Positions 38,233-51,000 are shown, numbered from the stretch's first letter. The stretch is DNA of 64,000 nucleotides from Thermomonas sp. (GCF_019104945.1 NZ_JAHRWW010000005.1:1-64000), one strand, 5' to 3'. Notes: a model not told the origin generated them from the letters alone. Translations and numbers: made by a program.

Positions 38233-38663
38233 GAACGCCCCCCGGTGGCGCGCACCTGCGGCGCGGTCGCGTTGGCTACTTTCTTAAAGCCTAACTGCGC
38301 CAGAGCTTCATACGCGGTGACAACCGCCTGCCACGGTGTATTGGCATCTGCGCGAATCAATACAGTGCGCGAGCGATCCTCACCAGCCACACTTTGAAGC
38401 GCTTGTTTGAGCGACTCAACATCGGTGCGCAACACTTCTTGATTCCCCACAAAATACCGCCCCTGTGCATTGATCAAAATACTCAGCACTTGGGTTTGCG
38501 CCGCAGCCTCGCCATCTGCACGCGGCAGTTCAATTTTTAATACCGAACGTGCGTCAAATGTGGTGGTAACCACGAAAAAAATGAGCAGACACAGCACCAC
38601 GTCGATCAACGGAACAAGGTTGATCTCGGGGGTATCATCTTCACGAAAATCTCGGATCCGCAT
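38229..38663 (-). CDS. exbD: ExbD/TolR-family protein
   Basis: MRIRDFREDDTPEINLVPLIDVVLCLLIFFVVTTTF. Confidence 0.9.
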   Translation of the reverse strand: MRIRDFREDDTPEINLVPLIDVVLCLLIFFVVTTTFDARSVLKIELPRADGEAAAQTQVLSILINAQGRYFVGNQEVLRTDVESLKQALQSVAGEDRSRTVLIRADANTPWQAVVTAYEALAQLGFKKVANATAPQVRATGGRS

Positions 38664-38672
38664 GCGTGCGTA

Positions 38673-39305
38673 TCAATCCTGCTGTTTGCCAGAATGTTCC
38701 GGCAGTTCATCGAGCACATCTTGCAAACGCATCGCTTCGTGCTCCATCTCAACGATGTAGCTGGCGATGCGGCCACGAAAATAACGGTGAAACGCCAAGG
38801 CAGGAATGGCCACAATCATGCCGGTTGCGGTACACACGAGTGCTTTGCCGATCCCCCCGGCGAGCTGGTTCGCATCACCGATGCCGTGATCCAAAATCCC
38901 TAAGAACATTTGGATCATACCCACCACAGTACCAAACAGCCCCAGCAGCGGGCCAGCCGCGGCGATCGTGCCTAGAGAGTTGAGGTAACGCTCCATTCGA
39001 TGCACCAAGTGGCGCCCCACGTCTTCTACGCGCTCACGCACAATCTCGCGCCCGCGATGGCGCACGTCGAGCAGCGCAGCCAGCAGCGCGCCCAACGGTG
39101 AATTGGCGCGCAGTGATTCAATATGCGCCGACTCCAACGTTTTGCCGCGCGCCACCCATTCGCGCACCTCATCGCCTAACCCCGGCGGAAGGATGCGCTC
39201 ACGGCGCAGGCTCCAAAAACGCTCCACCACGATGGCCACCGCCGCTACAGTGAGCAGCAGCAGCGGGATCATGGGCCAGCCTCCGGCTTTGATCAATTCC
39301 AGCAC
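38673..39305 (-). CDS. exbB: ExbB/TolQ/MotA-family proton channel
   Basis: RYLNSLGTIAAAGPLLGLFGTVVGMIQMF. Confidence 0.9.
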   Translation of the reverse strand: MLELIKAGGWPMIPLLLLTVAAVAIVVERFWSLRRERILPPGLGDEVREWVARGKTLESAHIESLRANSPLGALLAALLDVRHRGREIVRERVEDVGRHLVHRMERYLNSLGTIAAAGPLLGLFGTVVGMIQMFLGILDHGIGDANQLAGGIGKALVCTATGMIVAIPALAFHRYFRGRIASYIVEMEHEAMRLQDVLDELPEHSGKQQD

Positions 39306-39323
39306 TTGTCACACCTCCGGCCC

Positions 39324-41696
39324 TCATGGCCGACTTATCTCCGGTGCGTAGCATAGCCCAGACGCCCGCCCAAGCCTGCGTATTGCATCCCATAGCCTTG
39401 TTTGAAAGACCCTCTGCTCACGCAATTGCAGCCCATTTCCCCCAATCCAGACCCGCAACGCACCGCTGCGCTGGGTATCCACCACTTCAGCCCCGGAGGC
39501 GCACCAGCGTTGCACCACTTGGGGGCGTGGGTGTTTGAATCGATTATCAGCCCCCGACGACACCAGTGCCAGCCGTGCCCCTACAGCCGTTACAAACTCA
39601 GCAGAGGACGAGCCTAGGCTGCCATGGTGGCCAACGACCACCACGTCGCTACGCAGCGCCGCCGGAGCCTCATTCAGCAATTTGCGTTCGACATAATGCC
39701 CGGCATCCCCCGGTAACAGAGCGCTACCGTGGCGTGTTTCCACACGCAAAACGCAGCTCGCTTCATTGCCGAGGTAAGGAAAACCCGCATTGGGATGCAA
39801 GAACTCAAACATGACGCCGTCCCACTCCCAGCGTTTTCCTGCTTCGCAGGTGTCCGTTCCTGGCGATGGGCTGCCTTCCGGAGCAAAAACACGGGGCATT
39901 GGGAACGCCACTGCAACCGACGCTCGCCCTCCGGCGTGATCCATATCGCCATGGCTGACAACGCCCGCATCGAGCCGCGTGACCCCTAATGCATGCAGCG
40001 CAGGCACAACGCTGCGTTCGCCGGCGTCGTAGCCATCCGGTACGGCAGGCCCCATGTCATATAGCAGCGAATGCCGCGCCGTGCGCACCAGCACCGACAG
40101 GCCTTGGCCGACGTCCAGCACCACCAGTTCCACCTCACCTTGCTTCGGCAATCCCCGCGCTGGATAGAGCAGCGGCAACCACAGCAGCAGCGCCAGCGCC
40201 CGCCCCGGAGCCCCTAGCGGCAATAACAACCAAAAAGCGCCAAGAACCGCCAGCGGCAGCGCGTACCACGGCGCTTCCGGCAGCCACAGTAAAGCCAAGG
40301 AGCTATCGGCCAACCAACTCAGAAGCGGCCAAGTTAAATCAAAGCACCACGCCGCCAGCTGCAAACAGGGGGTTCCGAGCCCCGGCAATAGCGCTTCGCC
40401 CAGCACGCCTAATAAGCTCAGCGGAACGACCACAAGGCTCCACCACGGCACCGCCAACAAATTCGCCACTGGCCCAACCGCCGAAGCCTGACCAAACAAC
40501 AGCACAGTGAGCGGCAGCAGCCCCAGCGTGGCCACAGCTTGGGTCGCCATAAGCCCACCTGCCATGTGCTTCAAACTTTTACCCGCCACATCGGGCTGGC
40601 ACCACAGCAGCCACGCCACACCCGCAAAACTTAGCCAAAACCCTGCGCCTAAAATCGCTAATGGATCCATTAGCAGCAGAACGATACAGGCCACCGCCAG
40701 CAAGTCTTCCATCCGCTGATAGCGCCTTGCCGCGCGCGCAAGCACTAAGGCCGCAATCATCACCGCCGTGCGCAGCGTGGGGACTTCCATGCCCGTCAGC
40801 GCGGCATAGCCAAAACCACCTAACAACGCTCCAGCACCCGCCGCAAAGGGGCGCGGCAATACCAAGCAAAGCGACGGCCACAGCCACCAAGCACTCGCCA
40901 AGAACAGCGCACAAAAGCCCGCGACAAGGCCCACGTGTGAGCCAGAAATCGCGATTAAATGGGTCAGCCCTGCAGCGCGCAAACGCGTCCAATCGTGTTG
41001 ATCCAAAAACCGCGTATCACCGAGCGCCAGCGCACGCACATAACGCGATGATGCACGCGGCACGCGCTCTGCAATATGCTCGCTCATCCCCTCGCGCCAA
41101 GCGTTTAACCCACGCGGCGCTTCCAACAAAACAGATTGCTGAGGCTTAAGCACAGCACCGACGGCCGCAATGCGCGCGGCGAAGGCAAATTTTTCTGCGT
41201 CGCTTCCGCCGGGGTTGCGCAAACCACGTGGCGCGCGCAGACGTACTTGCAGGCTCCAACGGCTTCCTGCTTTCAGCCTCGCCCTCGGCTGCGGAGCGTT
41301 TTCATACCAGCTCAGCCGCAGTGTTTGGCCGCGAAGCTCAGCGAGTTCGCTGGGTGCATCATCTACAACAAAATCAAAGCGTGTGCGCCGTGGTTCATGC
41401 ACCGGCAGGCTGCTAATTACACCATGCACTCGCTGCGACTTATTTTGCAGCGCCAATGGCAGTTGACTCTGCAATACAGCGCTAGCGCTGATGCCGGCGA
41501 ACGCCACACCGAGCAGTAAAACGCCGAGCAACCGCCCCCAGCGGGAACGCAGCGCAAGCCCAGCACCAGCCAGTGCAGCACCCAATAACATGAGCCTTGG
41601 TGGAAGCTCCGGTAATAACAGGCACGCGGTGACACCGGCCAATAGTGCTACGGCGCAGGCGGGAGAAAAAAGGGGGAAACGAGAAGCGGCCTCCAT
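39324..41696 (-). CDS. comEC: DNA internalization-related competence protein ComEC/Rec2
   Basis: Competence domain ALALGDTRFLDQHDWTRLRAAGLTHLIAISGSHVGL; metallo-beta-lactamase VVSHGDMDHAGG. Confidence 0.94.
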   Translation of the reverse strand: MEAASRFPLFSPACAVALLAGVTACLLLPELPPRLMLLGAALAGAGLALRSRWGRLLGVLLLGVAFAGISASAVLQSQLPLALQNKSQRVHGVISSLPVHEPRRTRFDFVVDDAPSELAELRGQTLRLSWYENAPQPRARLKAGSRWSLQVRLRAPRGLRNPGGSDAEKFAFAARIAAVGAVLKPQQSVLLEAPRGLNAWREGMSEHIAERVPRASSRYVRALALGDTRFLDQHDWTRLRAAGLTHLIAISGSHVGLVAGFCALFLASAWWLWPSLCLVLPRPFAAGAGALLGGFGYAALTGMEVPTLRTAVMIAALVLARAARRYQRMEDLLAVACIVLLLMDPLAILGAGFWLSFAGVAWLLWCQPDVAGKSLKHMAGGLMATQAVATLGLLPLTVLLFGQASAVGPVANLLAVPWWSLVVVPLSLLGVLGEALLPGLGTPCLQLAAWCFDLTWPLLSWLADSSLALLWLPEAPWYALPLAVLGAFWLLLPLGAPGRALALLLWLPLLYPARGLPKQGEVELVVLDVGQGLSVLVRTARHSLLYDMGPAVPDGYDAGERSVVPALHALGVTRLDAGVVSHGDMDHAGGRASVAVAFPMPRVFAPEGSPSPGTDTCEAGKRWEWDGVMFEFLHPNAGFPYLGNEASCVLRVETRHGSALLPGDAGHYVERKLLNEAPAALRSDVVVVGHHGSLGSSSAEFVTAVGARLALVSSGADNRFKHPRPQVVQRWCASGAEVVDTQRSGALRVWIGGNGLQLREQRVFQTRLWDAIRRLGRASGLCYAPEISRP

Positions 41697-41784
41697 CGAG
41701 GCAGCATCTCAGTATCACACTTGACGCACGATCAGCCGATTAAGCATCGGCGGGTCAGAAATTGCTGATCTGGCCGTTCAAGAC

Positions 41785-42477
41785 CTAAATTTCATCAGCA
41801 CTCAGCGCGTACAAACGCCCTTCACGAAGCTCCAGCACGCGATCGAGCTTGCGCGCCAAGTGGCGGTCATGCGTTACCAGCACAAGGCTCGTGCTCTGCG
41901 AGCGATTAAGCTCCAGCATCTGCGCAAACACCGTGGCAGCGGTTTTCTCATCCAAATTGCCGGTAGGCTCATCGCCAAGCACGCAGGCTGGAGTATTTAC
42001 CAACGCCCGCGCCACTGCAGCGCGCTGCCGCTCACCGCCGGAGAGCTCGCCGGGCTTGTGCATCAGGCGATGACCAAGACCCACCGACTCCAACAACGCT
42101 TGCGCGCGCTTTGCAGCCTCTTGGGTGGCACAGCCTGCCAACAGCACCGGCATCATCACGTTTTCCAGCGCGGTGAACTCGGGTAGTAGATGGTGAAACT
42201 GATACACAAACCCCAACGCACGGTTACGCAGACGGCCGCGCTCCGCATCTGAGAGTGCACTCATCTGCTGCCCGGCCACAAAGACCTCGCCCGACGTAGG
42301 CACATCTAAGCCGCCCAGCAGGTGTAAGAGTGTGCTCTTGCCCGCGCCCGAGGCCCCCAAGATGGCAACAGTTTCACCCGCCTGCACGGCAAAATCCAAA
42401 CCGTCAAATACCGGCGTATGCAGGCTGCCTTCGGCATAGACCTTGCCGAGCTTTTCTGCGCGAATCACTTCACTCAT
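41785..42477 (-). CDS. lolD: Lipoprotein-releasing ABC transporter ATP-binding protein
   Basis: [43 protein letters not shown]. Confidence 0.95.
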   Translation of the reverse strand: MSEVIRAEKLGKVYAEGSLHTPVFDGLDFAVQAGETVAILGASGAGKSTLLHLLGGLDVPTSGEVFVAGQQMSALSDAERGRLRNRALGFVYQFHHLLPEFTALENVMMPVLLAGCATQEAAKRAQALLESVGLGHRLMHKPGELSGGERQRAAVARALVNTPACVLGDEPTGNLDEKTAATVFAQMLELNRSQSTSLVLVTHDRHLARKLDRVLELREGRLYALSADEI

Positions 42478-43714
42478 AGCGCAGTGCCTCCGCTGGAGCC
42501 GTGCGCGCCGCGCGCCAAGCAGGATACAAGGTTGCGACAAAGGCCATGAGCAATGCCACCACGCTGATAATCAGCACATCGGAAGCCTGTAAATCTGTTG
42601 GCAGCCCAGTGATGTAATACACATCTTCTGGCAACAACTGCACGCCAAATATCTTTTCGATGGCTTGCAAAATATTGTCTAAGTTTAAGGTCAAGGCGAT
42701 GCCACCAATCACGCCGGACACAGTGCCAATAATGCCGATCAGGCTACCTTGCACCATAAACACCTGCATCACCTGCATCGGCGTAAGCCCTAATGTGCGC
42801 AAGATTGCAATATCCGCCTGTTTATCCGTCACCAGCATTACCTGCGATGACACGAGGTTGAATGCCCCCATCGCAATGATCAGCGAAAGCAAAATCGCCA
42901 TCACTGTTTTCTCCATTTTCAGGGCGCGGAACAAGTTGGCGTTGTCCTGCGCCCAATCGCTCACTAGGTACGGGCCCTTCAACTTTTCTGCCAGCGTGCG
43001 CCCCACGGCGCTAGCCTGATCCATATCGCGCAGCGCCAAACGCACGCCGGTGACGCCGCTCCCCATGCGCAGCACGCGCTGCAGGTCGGCCATGTGCACC
43101 ACCGCCAGCCCCTTGTCGTATTCGTTATACCCCACTTCAAAAATACCGCTCACTTTGAAGCGTTTCATGGTTTGCACGCCACCCAACGGCGTACTGCGAA
43201 ACTCGGCCAAGGTCACGATGACATCGTCGCCCACACCAACCCCCAGCCACAGTGCCAACTCACGCCCAAGGACGATATTGAAACTACCCGACTCCAGTTG
43301 GCTCAGCTTGCCTTGCACCATTTTGTTCGGCAGCACCGACACCTTGCCTTCTTCGTCAGGTAGCACACCGCGCACCATGGCTGGCTGATTATTGGCCCCT
43401 GAAATAAGCGCTTCTTTTTCGATATAAGGCGCCGCGCCAATGACACGCGCATCTTGCATGGCAAGCTTCACCGCGTGTGGCCAGTCTTGCAGCGGCTCGC
43501 CGTACCCACTCACGGTGACATGCGCGGCCATGCTCAGCATGCGGTCACGGATTTCTTTCTGAAACCCGCTCATCACCGCCAGCGTAGTAATCAAAGCGGT
43601 GACACCCAGCGCGATACCAAGAATCGAGGCCAGTGAAATAAATGAGATAAAACCATTGCGACGCTTGGCGCGCAGATAGCGCAGGCCAATCGCCACCGGG
43701 ACAGGTTTGAACAT
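42470..43714 (-). CDS. lolC: Lipoprotein-releasing permease LolC/LolE
   Basis: [54 protein letters not shown]. Confidence 0.92.
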   Translation of the reverse strand: MFKPVPVAIGLRYLRAKRRNGFISFISLASILGIALGVTALITTLAVMSGFQKEIRDRMLSMAAHVTVSGYGEPLQDWPHAVKLAMQDARVIGAAPYIEKEALISGANNQPAMVRGVLPDEEGKVSVLPNKMVQGKLSQLESGSFNIVLGRELALWLGVGVGDDVIVTLAEFRSTPLGGVQTMKRFKVSGIFEVGYNEYDKGLAVVHMADLQRVLRMGSGVTGVRLALRDMDQASAVGRTLAEKLKGPYLVSDWAQDNANLFRALKMEKTVMAILLSLIIAMGAFNLVSSQVMLVTDKQADIAILRTLGLTPMQVMQVFMVQGSLIGIIGTVSGVIGGIALTLNLDNILQAIEKIFGVQLLPEDVYYITGLPTDLQASDVLIISVVALLMAFVATLYPAWRAARTAPAEALRYE

Positions 43715-43738
43715 GGGTCTAGATGCTATTGGGACGCG

Positions 43739-44206
43739 CTATCTTGCCACTGTTCTTGTATCGGTGAGCAGATCACGCTGCATTATGGCCAGCCGCAATT
43801 CACGCTGCATCTCATGATTGAGCGTGTCGGGCCAATACACCAGCCGCTGCAGCCTACCGTTTTGCGCCCTCCAGCTAAGGAAAGCGAGCGGCCCGCGCCA
43901 ACGCACCTGCAGCCCCATAATGGGCTGGCCATCAAGACGTATTGCCGCGCTCCCTATTGGAATATCAAACGCGTGGATCGCGCTATTGCGGTACTGCCAC
44001 GCGCCACGTACACCGCAGGCAAAAGCCGCACTGGCAAGCACAGCGGCGGCAGCCTGTGAAAGATCGGAGACCCATAACGCAAAAGGCGCCAGCAGTGCCA
44101 GCGCCCAAAGCATGAACTCACACCATCGCGAAGGCCACCATTCAAGGTGGCAAGGTGCGAATGCGTTCGACGAGTGCGGCAACGTCTGCATTGTCGGGAA
44201 CCTCAT
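43739..44206 (-). CDS. YgfX/CptA-like membrane protein (start may be 44191)
   Basis: Two TM segments; [31 protein letters not shown]; directly downstream of sdhE. Confidence 0.65.
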   Translation of the reverse strand: MRFPTMQTLPHSSNAFAPCHLEWWPSRWCEFMLWALALLAPFALWVSDLSQAAAAVLASAAFACGVRGAWQYRNSAIHAFDIPIGSAAIRLDGQPIMGLQVRWRGPLAFLSWRAQNGRLQRLVYWPDTLNHEMQRELRLAIMQRDLLTDTRTVAR

Positions 44207-44393
44207 GGCCGATAAACCAGCGCCAGAGTCTGTCGTCTTCTGAGTCTAAAAGCGCTAAGAAAACATCCCGTTCCTGCGTCGTACTTTGCCGCCATGCGCG
44301 ATCTAGCCAGCGTTCTAACAGCTGATCTAGCTCCCGCATACCCCGCCGACAGCGCCAGCGGAGTTTTTTGAGCAGAACGTCTTCGTCCATCAC
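44142..44393 (-). CDS. sdhE: FAD assembly factor SdhE
   Basis: [22 protein letters not shown]; follows sdhB. Confidence 0.9.
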   Translation of the reverse strand: MMDEDVLLKKLRWRCRRGMRELDQLLERWLDRAWRQSTTQERDVFLALLDSEDDRLWRWFIGHEVPDNADVAALVERIRTLPP

Positions 44394-45175
44394 ATCTTGC
44401 GCAGTAGCATCAACTTCTTGATTTCCGCAATCGCCTTGGCAGGGTTCAACCCCTTCGGACAGGTGCGGGCGCAGTTCATGATGGTGTGGCAGCGGTACAG
44501 CTTGAACGGATCTTCGAGCTCATCCAAACGCGCGCCGGTGTCTTCATCACGGCTGTCCACGATCCAACGGTAGGCCTGCAGCAGCACCGCCGGGCCAAGA
44601 TAGCGGTCGCCGTTCCACCAGTAGCTGGGGCAGGACGTGGAGCAGCAGGCGCATAGGATGCACTCGTACAGGCCGTCAAGCTTTTTGCGATCTTCCGGCG
44701 ACTGCAGGCGCTCACGGTCGGTGGGGGCCGGGGACTGGGTGCGAATCCACGGGCGAATACTGGCGTACTGCGCATAGAAATGCGTCAGGTCCGGCACCAG
44801 ATCTTTCACCACCGGCATATGCGGCAGCGGGTGGATCTTTACATCGCCCTTCTGCACTTTTTCAATGGCGCAGATGCAAGCCAGTGTGTTGGTGCCATCG
44901 ATATTCATCGCGCACGAACCGCAGATCCCTTCACGGCAGGAACGGCGGAAGGTCAGCGTGGGATCAACTTCATTTTTGATCTTGATCAGCGCGTCCAGCA
45001 CCATCGGCCCACACTTGTCCATGTCCACCTCGAAGGTGTCCATGCGCGGGTTTGCATCGTCGTCTGGCGACCAACGATAGATATGGAAGGTGCGCTTGTG
45101 CTTGGCGTCTGCCGCGGCAGGCCAGTGTTTGCCCTTCTGAATTTGGGAATTCTTCGGGAGTGAAAATTCTGCCAT
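44390..45175 (-). CDS. sdhB: Succinate dehydrogenase iron-sulfur subunit
   Basis: [35 protein letters not shown]. Confidence 0.97.
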   Translation of the reverse strand: MAEFSLPKNSQIQKGKHWPAAADAKHKRTFHIYRWSPDDDANPRMDTFEVDMDKCGPMVLDALIKIKNEVDPTLTFRRSCREGICGSCAMNIDGTNTLACICAIEKVQKGDVKIHPLPHMPVVKDLVPDLTHFYAQYASIRPWIRTQSPAPTDRERLQSPEDRKKLDGLYECILCACCSTSCPSYWWNGDRYLGPAVLLQAYRWIVDSRDEDTGARLDELEDPFKLYRCHTIMNCARTCPKGLNPAKAIAEIKKLMLLRKM

Positions 45176-45193
45176 TGTCTTGATCTCCCCCGA

Positions 45194-46987
45194 TTAGTAA
45201 ACGCGCTTCTTCGGCGGCACAACCTCGACCTCATCGGTCAGGGTGTACATATGCACCGGACGATAGTCGAAGCTGGTTTTACCGGCTTCATCCACCTTCA
45301 CCAACGTATGCTTCATCCAGTGGGCGTCATCGCGTTCCGGGAAGTCTTCACGTGCGTGGGCACCGCGGCTTTCGGTGCGCTGTTCTGCCGAATACATGGT
45401 CGCCACGGCTTGATCGAGCAGGTTGGCGAGCTCCATCGTTTCGATGAGGTCGGAGTTCCACACCATCGAACGATCGGACACCTTCACATGTTCGAACGAG
45501 GCATGCACCTGGTCGATCTTGGTACAACCTTCCTTCAAGGTCTCGCCGGTACGGAACACCGCTGCATCGGCTTGCATGGTGCGCTGCATATCCAAGCGAA
45601 TCTGTGCGGTGGGCCGATCGCCATTGGCATTGCGCAGGCGATCGAAACGATCCAGTGCCTTGTCCAGCACGTCGCTGGGCAGGTCTTTATGCGCGGCGTT
45701 CGGCTGAATGGTTTCTGCCGCACGGTTCGCTACGGCGCGGCCGAAGATCACTAGGTCGAGCAGCGAGTTGGAACCAAGGCGGTTGCCGCCGTGCACCGAA
45801 ACGCAGGCGGCCTCACCGATGGAGTACAGACCTTGCACGATGCTGTCGTTGTCATCGCCCTTCTTCTGCACCACTTCACCGTGGTAGTTGGTGGGGATGC
45901 CGCCCATGTTGTAGTGCACGGTGGGCAGGATCGGAATGGGTTCTTTGGTAACGTCCACGCCAGCAAAGATGCGCGCCGACTCGGCGATCCCCGGCAGGCG
46001 CTCGTGGATCACTTCCGGGCCTAAGTGCATTAGGTTCAAGAAGGCGTGATCTTTGTGCTCGCCCACGCCACGACCTTCGCGAATTTCGATGGTAATGGCG
46101 CGGCTCACCACGTCGCGTGAGGCCAAGTCCTTTGCGCTGGGCGCATAGCGCTCCATGAAACGCTCGCCCTGCGAGTTGGTGAGGTAGCCACCTTCACCGC
46201 GTACGCCTTCGGTAATCAGGCAACCTGCGCCATAAATGCCGGTGGGGTGGAATTGCACGAATTCCATATCCTGCAACGCAAGACCCGCACGCAGCGCCAT
46301 ACCACCACCGTCGCCGGTGCAGGTATGCGCCGAGGTGGCGCTGAAGTAAGCACGGCCATAGCCGCCGGTGGCCAAGACCACACCTTGTGCGCGGAAGAAG
46401 TGCAGCGTGCCTTCGTTCATATCCAACGCCAGCACGCCACGGCAGACGCCGTCGGCATCCATGATGAGATCGATGGCGAAGTACTCGATAAAGAAGGTCG
46501 CGTGGTGTGCCAGCGCCTGCTGATACAGCGTGTGCAGCATCGCATGGCCGGTACGGTCGGCGGCGGCACAGGTGCGCTGCGCGGTGCCCTTGCCGTAATG
46601 GGTGGTCATGCCGCCAAATGGACGCTGGTAGATATGCCCGTCTTCGGTACGCGAGAACGGCACGCCGTAATGCTCAAGCTCGATCACAGCAGCCGGTGCA
46701 TTTTTGGTCATATATTCGATGGCGTCTTGATCGCCCAACCAATCGCCACCTTTGACCGTGTCATAGAAGTGGAAGCGCCAGTTGTCTTCGCCCATATTGC
46801 CCAGCGCGGCCGCGATCCCGCCCTGCGCCGCCACGGTGTGGCTGCGCGTGGGGAACACTTTGCTGATGCAGGCGGTTTTCAGGCCTTTCTCGGCCAAGCC
46901 AAAAGTGGCACGCAGCCCAGCGCCACCGGCGCCCACCACGAGCATGTCGAATTTATGTTCTTGAATCTTGTAGGCAGACATCGTCAA
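45194..46987 (-). CDS. sdhA: Succinate dehydrogenase flavoprotein subunit
   Basis: [36 protein letters not shown]. Confidence 0.97.
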   Translation of the reverse strand: MTMSAYKIQEHKFDMLVVGAGGAGLRATFGLAEKGLKTACISKVFPTRSHTVAAQGGIAAALGNMGEDNWRFHFYDTVKGGDWLGDQDAIEYMTKNAPAAVIELEHYGVPFSRTEDGHIYQRPFGGMTTHYGKGTAQRTCAAADRTGHAMLHTLYQQALAHHATFFIEYFAIDLIMDADGVCRGVLALDMNEGTLHFFRAQGVVLATGGYGRAYFSATSAHTCTGDGGGMALRAGLALQDMEFVQFHPTGIYGAGCLITEGVRGEGGYLTNSQGERFMERYAPSAKDLASRDVVSRAITIEIREGRGVGEHKDHAFLNLMHLGPEVIHERLPGIAESARIFAGVDVTKEPIPILPTVHYNMGGIPTNYHGEVVQKKGDDNDSIVQGLYSIGEAACVSVHGGNRLGSNSLLDLVIFGRAVANRAAETIQPNAAHKDLPSDVLDKALDRFDRLRNANGDRPTAQIRLDMQRTMQADAAVFRTGETLKEGCTKIDQVHASFEHVKVSDRSMVWNSDLIETMELANLLDQAVATMYSAEQRTESRGAHAREDFPERDDAHWMKHTLVKVDEAGKTSFDYRPVHMYTLTDEVEVVPPKKRVY

Positions 46988-47383
46988 TCAGCTCCCGAGC
47001 GCGATGCGCAGCACCGCCAACACGCTGGCGATGGCCGCCAGAGCGCAAATAAGAATGGTGGCCACTTGCAGCACGGCGGAATTCAGCGGCTTATGCACAT
47101 AGTCTTCAATCACCACTTGCAGGCCGAGCTTGGCATGCCAGAACATGGCGACTAAGAACAGCATCAGCACCGCTGCATTGATGGGATCGGCAACGAATGC
47201 GCGCATATAGGCATATTCAGACGTACCCAGCGTGAGCAGGCTTACCAAGAGCCACAGCCCCGTTAGCGCAACGATCACAGCGGTAACGCGCTGCCAAATA
47301 AAATGGTTCGTGCCGTCTTTGGCCGAGCCCCAGTTGCGTGCACGCTTCAGCGGTGTGCGCATATCGTTTGCATTCCAGCTCAT
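46988..47383 (-). CDS. sdhD: Succinate dehydrogenase membrane anchor subunit
   Basis: Three TM segments; between sdhC and sdhA; 4-bp overlap with sdhC. Confidence 0.88.
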   Translation of the reverse strand: MSWNANDMRTPLKRARNWGSAKDGTNHFIWQRVTAVIVALTGLWLLVSLLTLGTSEYAYMRAFVADPINAAVLMLFLVAMFWHAKLGLQVVIEDYVHKPLNSAVLQVATILICALAAIASVLAVLRIALGS

Positions 47384-47790
47384 ACTTGCCCCCAATGCAG
47401 CAACACCACGGCCCAGATGATGATCGTCAGCACGATGCTGCCGAAAATCGAAATTAGGCTGCTGCGCACAAAATCAGGGATGGCAAAGCCAAGACCACCG
47501 TCTTGGATCAGGTGACGCACGCCATTGATCAAGTGGTACGACAGTGCCCAGACAAACCCTAAGACAACGATTTGCCCCAAAAATGAGCCCGCCGCCGCCG
47601 TAAAGACGGCCCAACGCTCGGGGCCGCTGGCCAGTGCAAGCAGGCCGCACACAAGGCCTAATGCCCCTACCGAAAGAGCGATACCGGTGGCACGATGAAT
47701 AATGGAGGTCGTCATCTGCGCCTGCCATTTATAAATCTGCATGTGCGGTGACAGTGGGCGTTCGCGAACGCGCGGTTCAGAGGCAGCCAT
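47380..47790 (-). CDS. sdhC: Succinate dehydrogenase cytochrome b556 subunit
   Basis: RERPLSPHMQIYKWQAQMTTSIIHRATGIAL; YHLINGVRHLIQDGG. Confidence 0.94.
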   Translation of the reverse strand: MAASEPRVRERPLSPHMQIYKWQAQMTTSIIHRATGIALSVGALGLVCGLLALASGPERWAVFTAAAGSFLGQIVVLGFVWALSYHLINGVRHLIQDGGLGFAIPDFVRSSLISIFGSIVLTIIIWAVVLLHWGQV

Positions 47791-47838
47791 AATCGGTGCG
47801 TTCTCCGGAGCTAGGCGGCTTGCGCCGCGTGAAAAAAA

Positions 47839-48015
47839 TTAAAAATCGATGCAACGACCGTTCTTTTCCCAATCACCGTAGCGTGTTGGATCCGGCCCTT
47901 CGCGCCCGCCATACTCCTGCGCGGGTGTTAGGGTGGGGGTCGGCTGCGGTGGCACCGCTGGCTGCACATCAGGTTCGGCAGTCGAAACGGGCGTACGGTG
48001 GCTGGTTTCGTTCAT
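47839..48015 (-). CDS. SdhAF4-family (DUF1674) succinate dehydrogenase assembly factor, 58 aa
   Basis: Manual translation: MNETSHRTPVSTAEPDVQPAVPPQPTPTLTPAQEYGGREGPDPTRYGDWEKNGRCIDF; signature GPDPTRYGDWEKNGRCIDF; immediately upstream of sdhC; not in the ORF track. Confidence 0.9.
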   Translation of the reverse strand: MNETSHRTPVSTAEPDVQPAVPPQPTPTLTPAQEYGGREGPDPTRYGDWEKNGRCIDF

Positions 48016-48083
48016 AGCGCGGTAAGTTTACGTCTCCAACCCCGCATAGGACAAGCCAAAATGCTGTCCGGTAAGGCGAACGA

Positions 48084-51000
48084 TTGTCGTTTAGTAGAGT
48101 AATGCGACGCTCACGCCACCAATACCGCCGTTTCTGCCTGTGCGCTCTGTATGCACTTCTCACCTGCCTTTGCTTGCTGGGCATGCTTAACCAGCCTACA
48201 CAGGCCGCACCTACAGATGAGCCCCCCGCACGCATCCGGGTGGTCAGCGATAACAACTATCCCCCGTATCTATTTTTAGATGCCAATGGCAAGCCGCAAG
48301 GTTATGAAGTGGATATGTGGCGGCTGTTTGAAAAATACACCGGCACCCAAATAGAACTGATCCCCACAACGTGGGCTAACGCGCAAAAAACCCTGTTAGA
48401 AGGGAACGCGGACGTTATCGACATGATCTTTCTTACGCCTAAGCGCGAGAAGCTCTACGATTTCAGCGCCCCTTTTACCACGGTACAAATAAGCATCTAT
48501 GCGGATCGCAACCTTCCCGCCATCCGTGACACGCACGCATTACGTGATCTACCCGTTGGTGTTGAAGCGGGCGATGCCTGCGTGGAAAAGCTGGAATCAC
48601 AAGGCATCACCCGGCAGAAAACCTACCCTGGGTATCAGCAAATTATCGACGCCACGCTTCACGGGGAAGTCCGTATTTTCTGTATGGATGAAGGGCCAGC
48701 CACTTATTATCTGTACCGTAATGAGGCGTTAGATAAATTTCCGCGCGCCTTTCCCCTTTACAAAGACCAATTCCGTCGCGCTGTGCGTAAAGGTGATACG
48801 CGCATGTTGGCCATGATCGAACACGGCATGGCGCAAATCCCCCCCGAAGAGATAGCTCTTGTCAAAGCGCGCTGGCTAGAACGCCCGTTTGTCTTTGCCC
48901 CGTGGATGCGTATGACAGGCATTGCGTTAGGGATTGGCCTAGGCATCGTATTGATCCTCACACTCTGGCTTTGGGTGCTAAAGCGCAGCGTACAAAGCAA
49001 AACCGCTGAACTTATCGAGGAACAAAACAAGCTGCGCGGCCTGCTCAATGCCAGCCCAGACGCCATGTGGCTTAAGGATAAAAACGGCATTTATCTAGAA
49101 GGCAATGCACGCGTCTTTGAAATTTTGCACCTGCGTCAGCGGCCGCTTACGGGCCTAAGCGATAATGATTTATTCAGCGCCGATGCCGCCGTGCATGCCA
49201 GACAGCAAGACATCGAAGTCATGCAATCGGGCAAGCAAACAACATTCACCTTTCCTGTGGATAGCCCTACTGGGGTGCGTCAACTGGAAACGATCAAAGT
49301 TCCCCTCTATGCCCCTGGTGGAGCCCTGATTGGTGTTTTAGGCGCCGCGCGCGATGTGACCGAGCGCCTGCAAAATGAAGCCCAGCTAAGGCTCTGGGCG
49401 CATGCGTTCCAACATGCGGCCTTTGGGATGGTGCTATTCAACGTGCGCACACATTGCATCGCGATGGTCAATCCGACATTTGCCGAAGAGCGCGGCTACA
49501 CCTGCCAAGAAATGGTGGGGCTTAGCGTTGATGCACTCTACCCTGCAGACATCCGTGAAGAGCGCGCAAAAGCACGCACCCAGATCGATCAAGCACCCCA
49601 CACACTTATTGAGACCGAGCACATTACTCGCGATGGCCGCCGCTTTCCGGTGCAGTTGGATATTTCAATCTCCAGAGATATTTATGGGGCCCCACAATTT
49701 GCCATTGCACTTGCTCAAGACATCAGCGCCCGGATTCAAGCCGAGCGCGAGCTACGGCTTGCGGCCGTGGCGTTCCAGACTCAAGAAGCGATGCTGGTCT
49801 TGGATACGCAAGGCCACATCCAGCGCATCAATGCCGCCTTCACCACACTAACTGGGTTTGCCGACACTGAGACCGTTGGCAAAAAACCTTCCATGCTTGA
49901 ACCGCAAGGCCCGGAATACAGCTTTTACAGGCGTGTTTGGGAGCAAGTTCAAGACGCCGGGGCTTGGCAAGGAGAATTTTGGATTTCCGACAAACGCCGC
50001 CAACTCAAATTGATTCGCGCAGAAATTACTCCGGTTGCCGACGACAGCGGCCGCGTGGCGCACTATGTCTGCGCCATGACCGACCTCACCGGCGAGCACG
50101 AAGCTCACGCGCGCGCCGAGCATATGGCCCGCTTCGACCCGCTCACCGACCTTCCCAACCGCAGCTTTTTGATCGAAAAACTACAGGGCACACTCAGCGA
50201 TCCGCAGGTGAGTGCCGGCGCCCTACTTCTATTTGACGTTGATAATTTTAAACGGATCAACGACTTACGCGGCCACGCCATTGGCGACCGGCTGCTGGCC
50301 TATATCACCCAGCGTCTGCATGGGCTGCTCGGTGAAGAAGACACATTAAGCCGGTTTAGTGGCGGCACGTTTGCCCTGCTGCTGTCCTGCAAGTTAGAAG
50401 CCCCCTCCCCTGTCCGCGAACACGCCCCCGCCATTGCCGAACGCATTCGCCGCATGCTGCGTGAACCGTTCTGGCTGGGCAATACCGCCTCGGCCACGGT
50501 AAGTGTCAGCATCGGCTGGACCGAGCTACGCTACGGCCATGCAACTGCCGAGATCGCACTGAAAGAGGCTGAGCTGGCGATGTACACCGCCAAGAAAGAT
50601 GGACGCGACTGCATCCGCGCCTTCGAGCCCGCCATGCTTGCCGCCTTGGAGCGCAAAGAAACATTGGCCGATGACTTGCTTGACGCCGTTACCCACGACG
50701 ACGGCGGGCTTGAGCTCTATCTGCAACCGCAAATCAACCTGCAAGGGCAGACCATTGGCGCAGAGGCGTTATTGCGCTTTACCCGGCCCAATGGCGAGAG
50801 GGTGCCCCCTGATGCATTTATTCCCTTGGCTGAAGACAACGGCCTCATCCTTCCTATTGGTGACTGGGTATTGCAACGCGCCTGCGAGCGCCTTGCGGCG
50901 TGGGCCAAGCAACCACTAACGCGCGATTTAGTCTTGGCCATCAATGTCAGCGCCAAACAATTCACCCAACCCAGTTTTGTGGAAGACGTGCACCAAGCGC

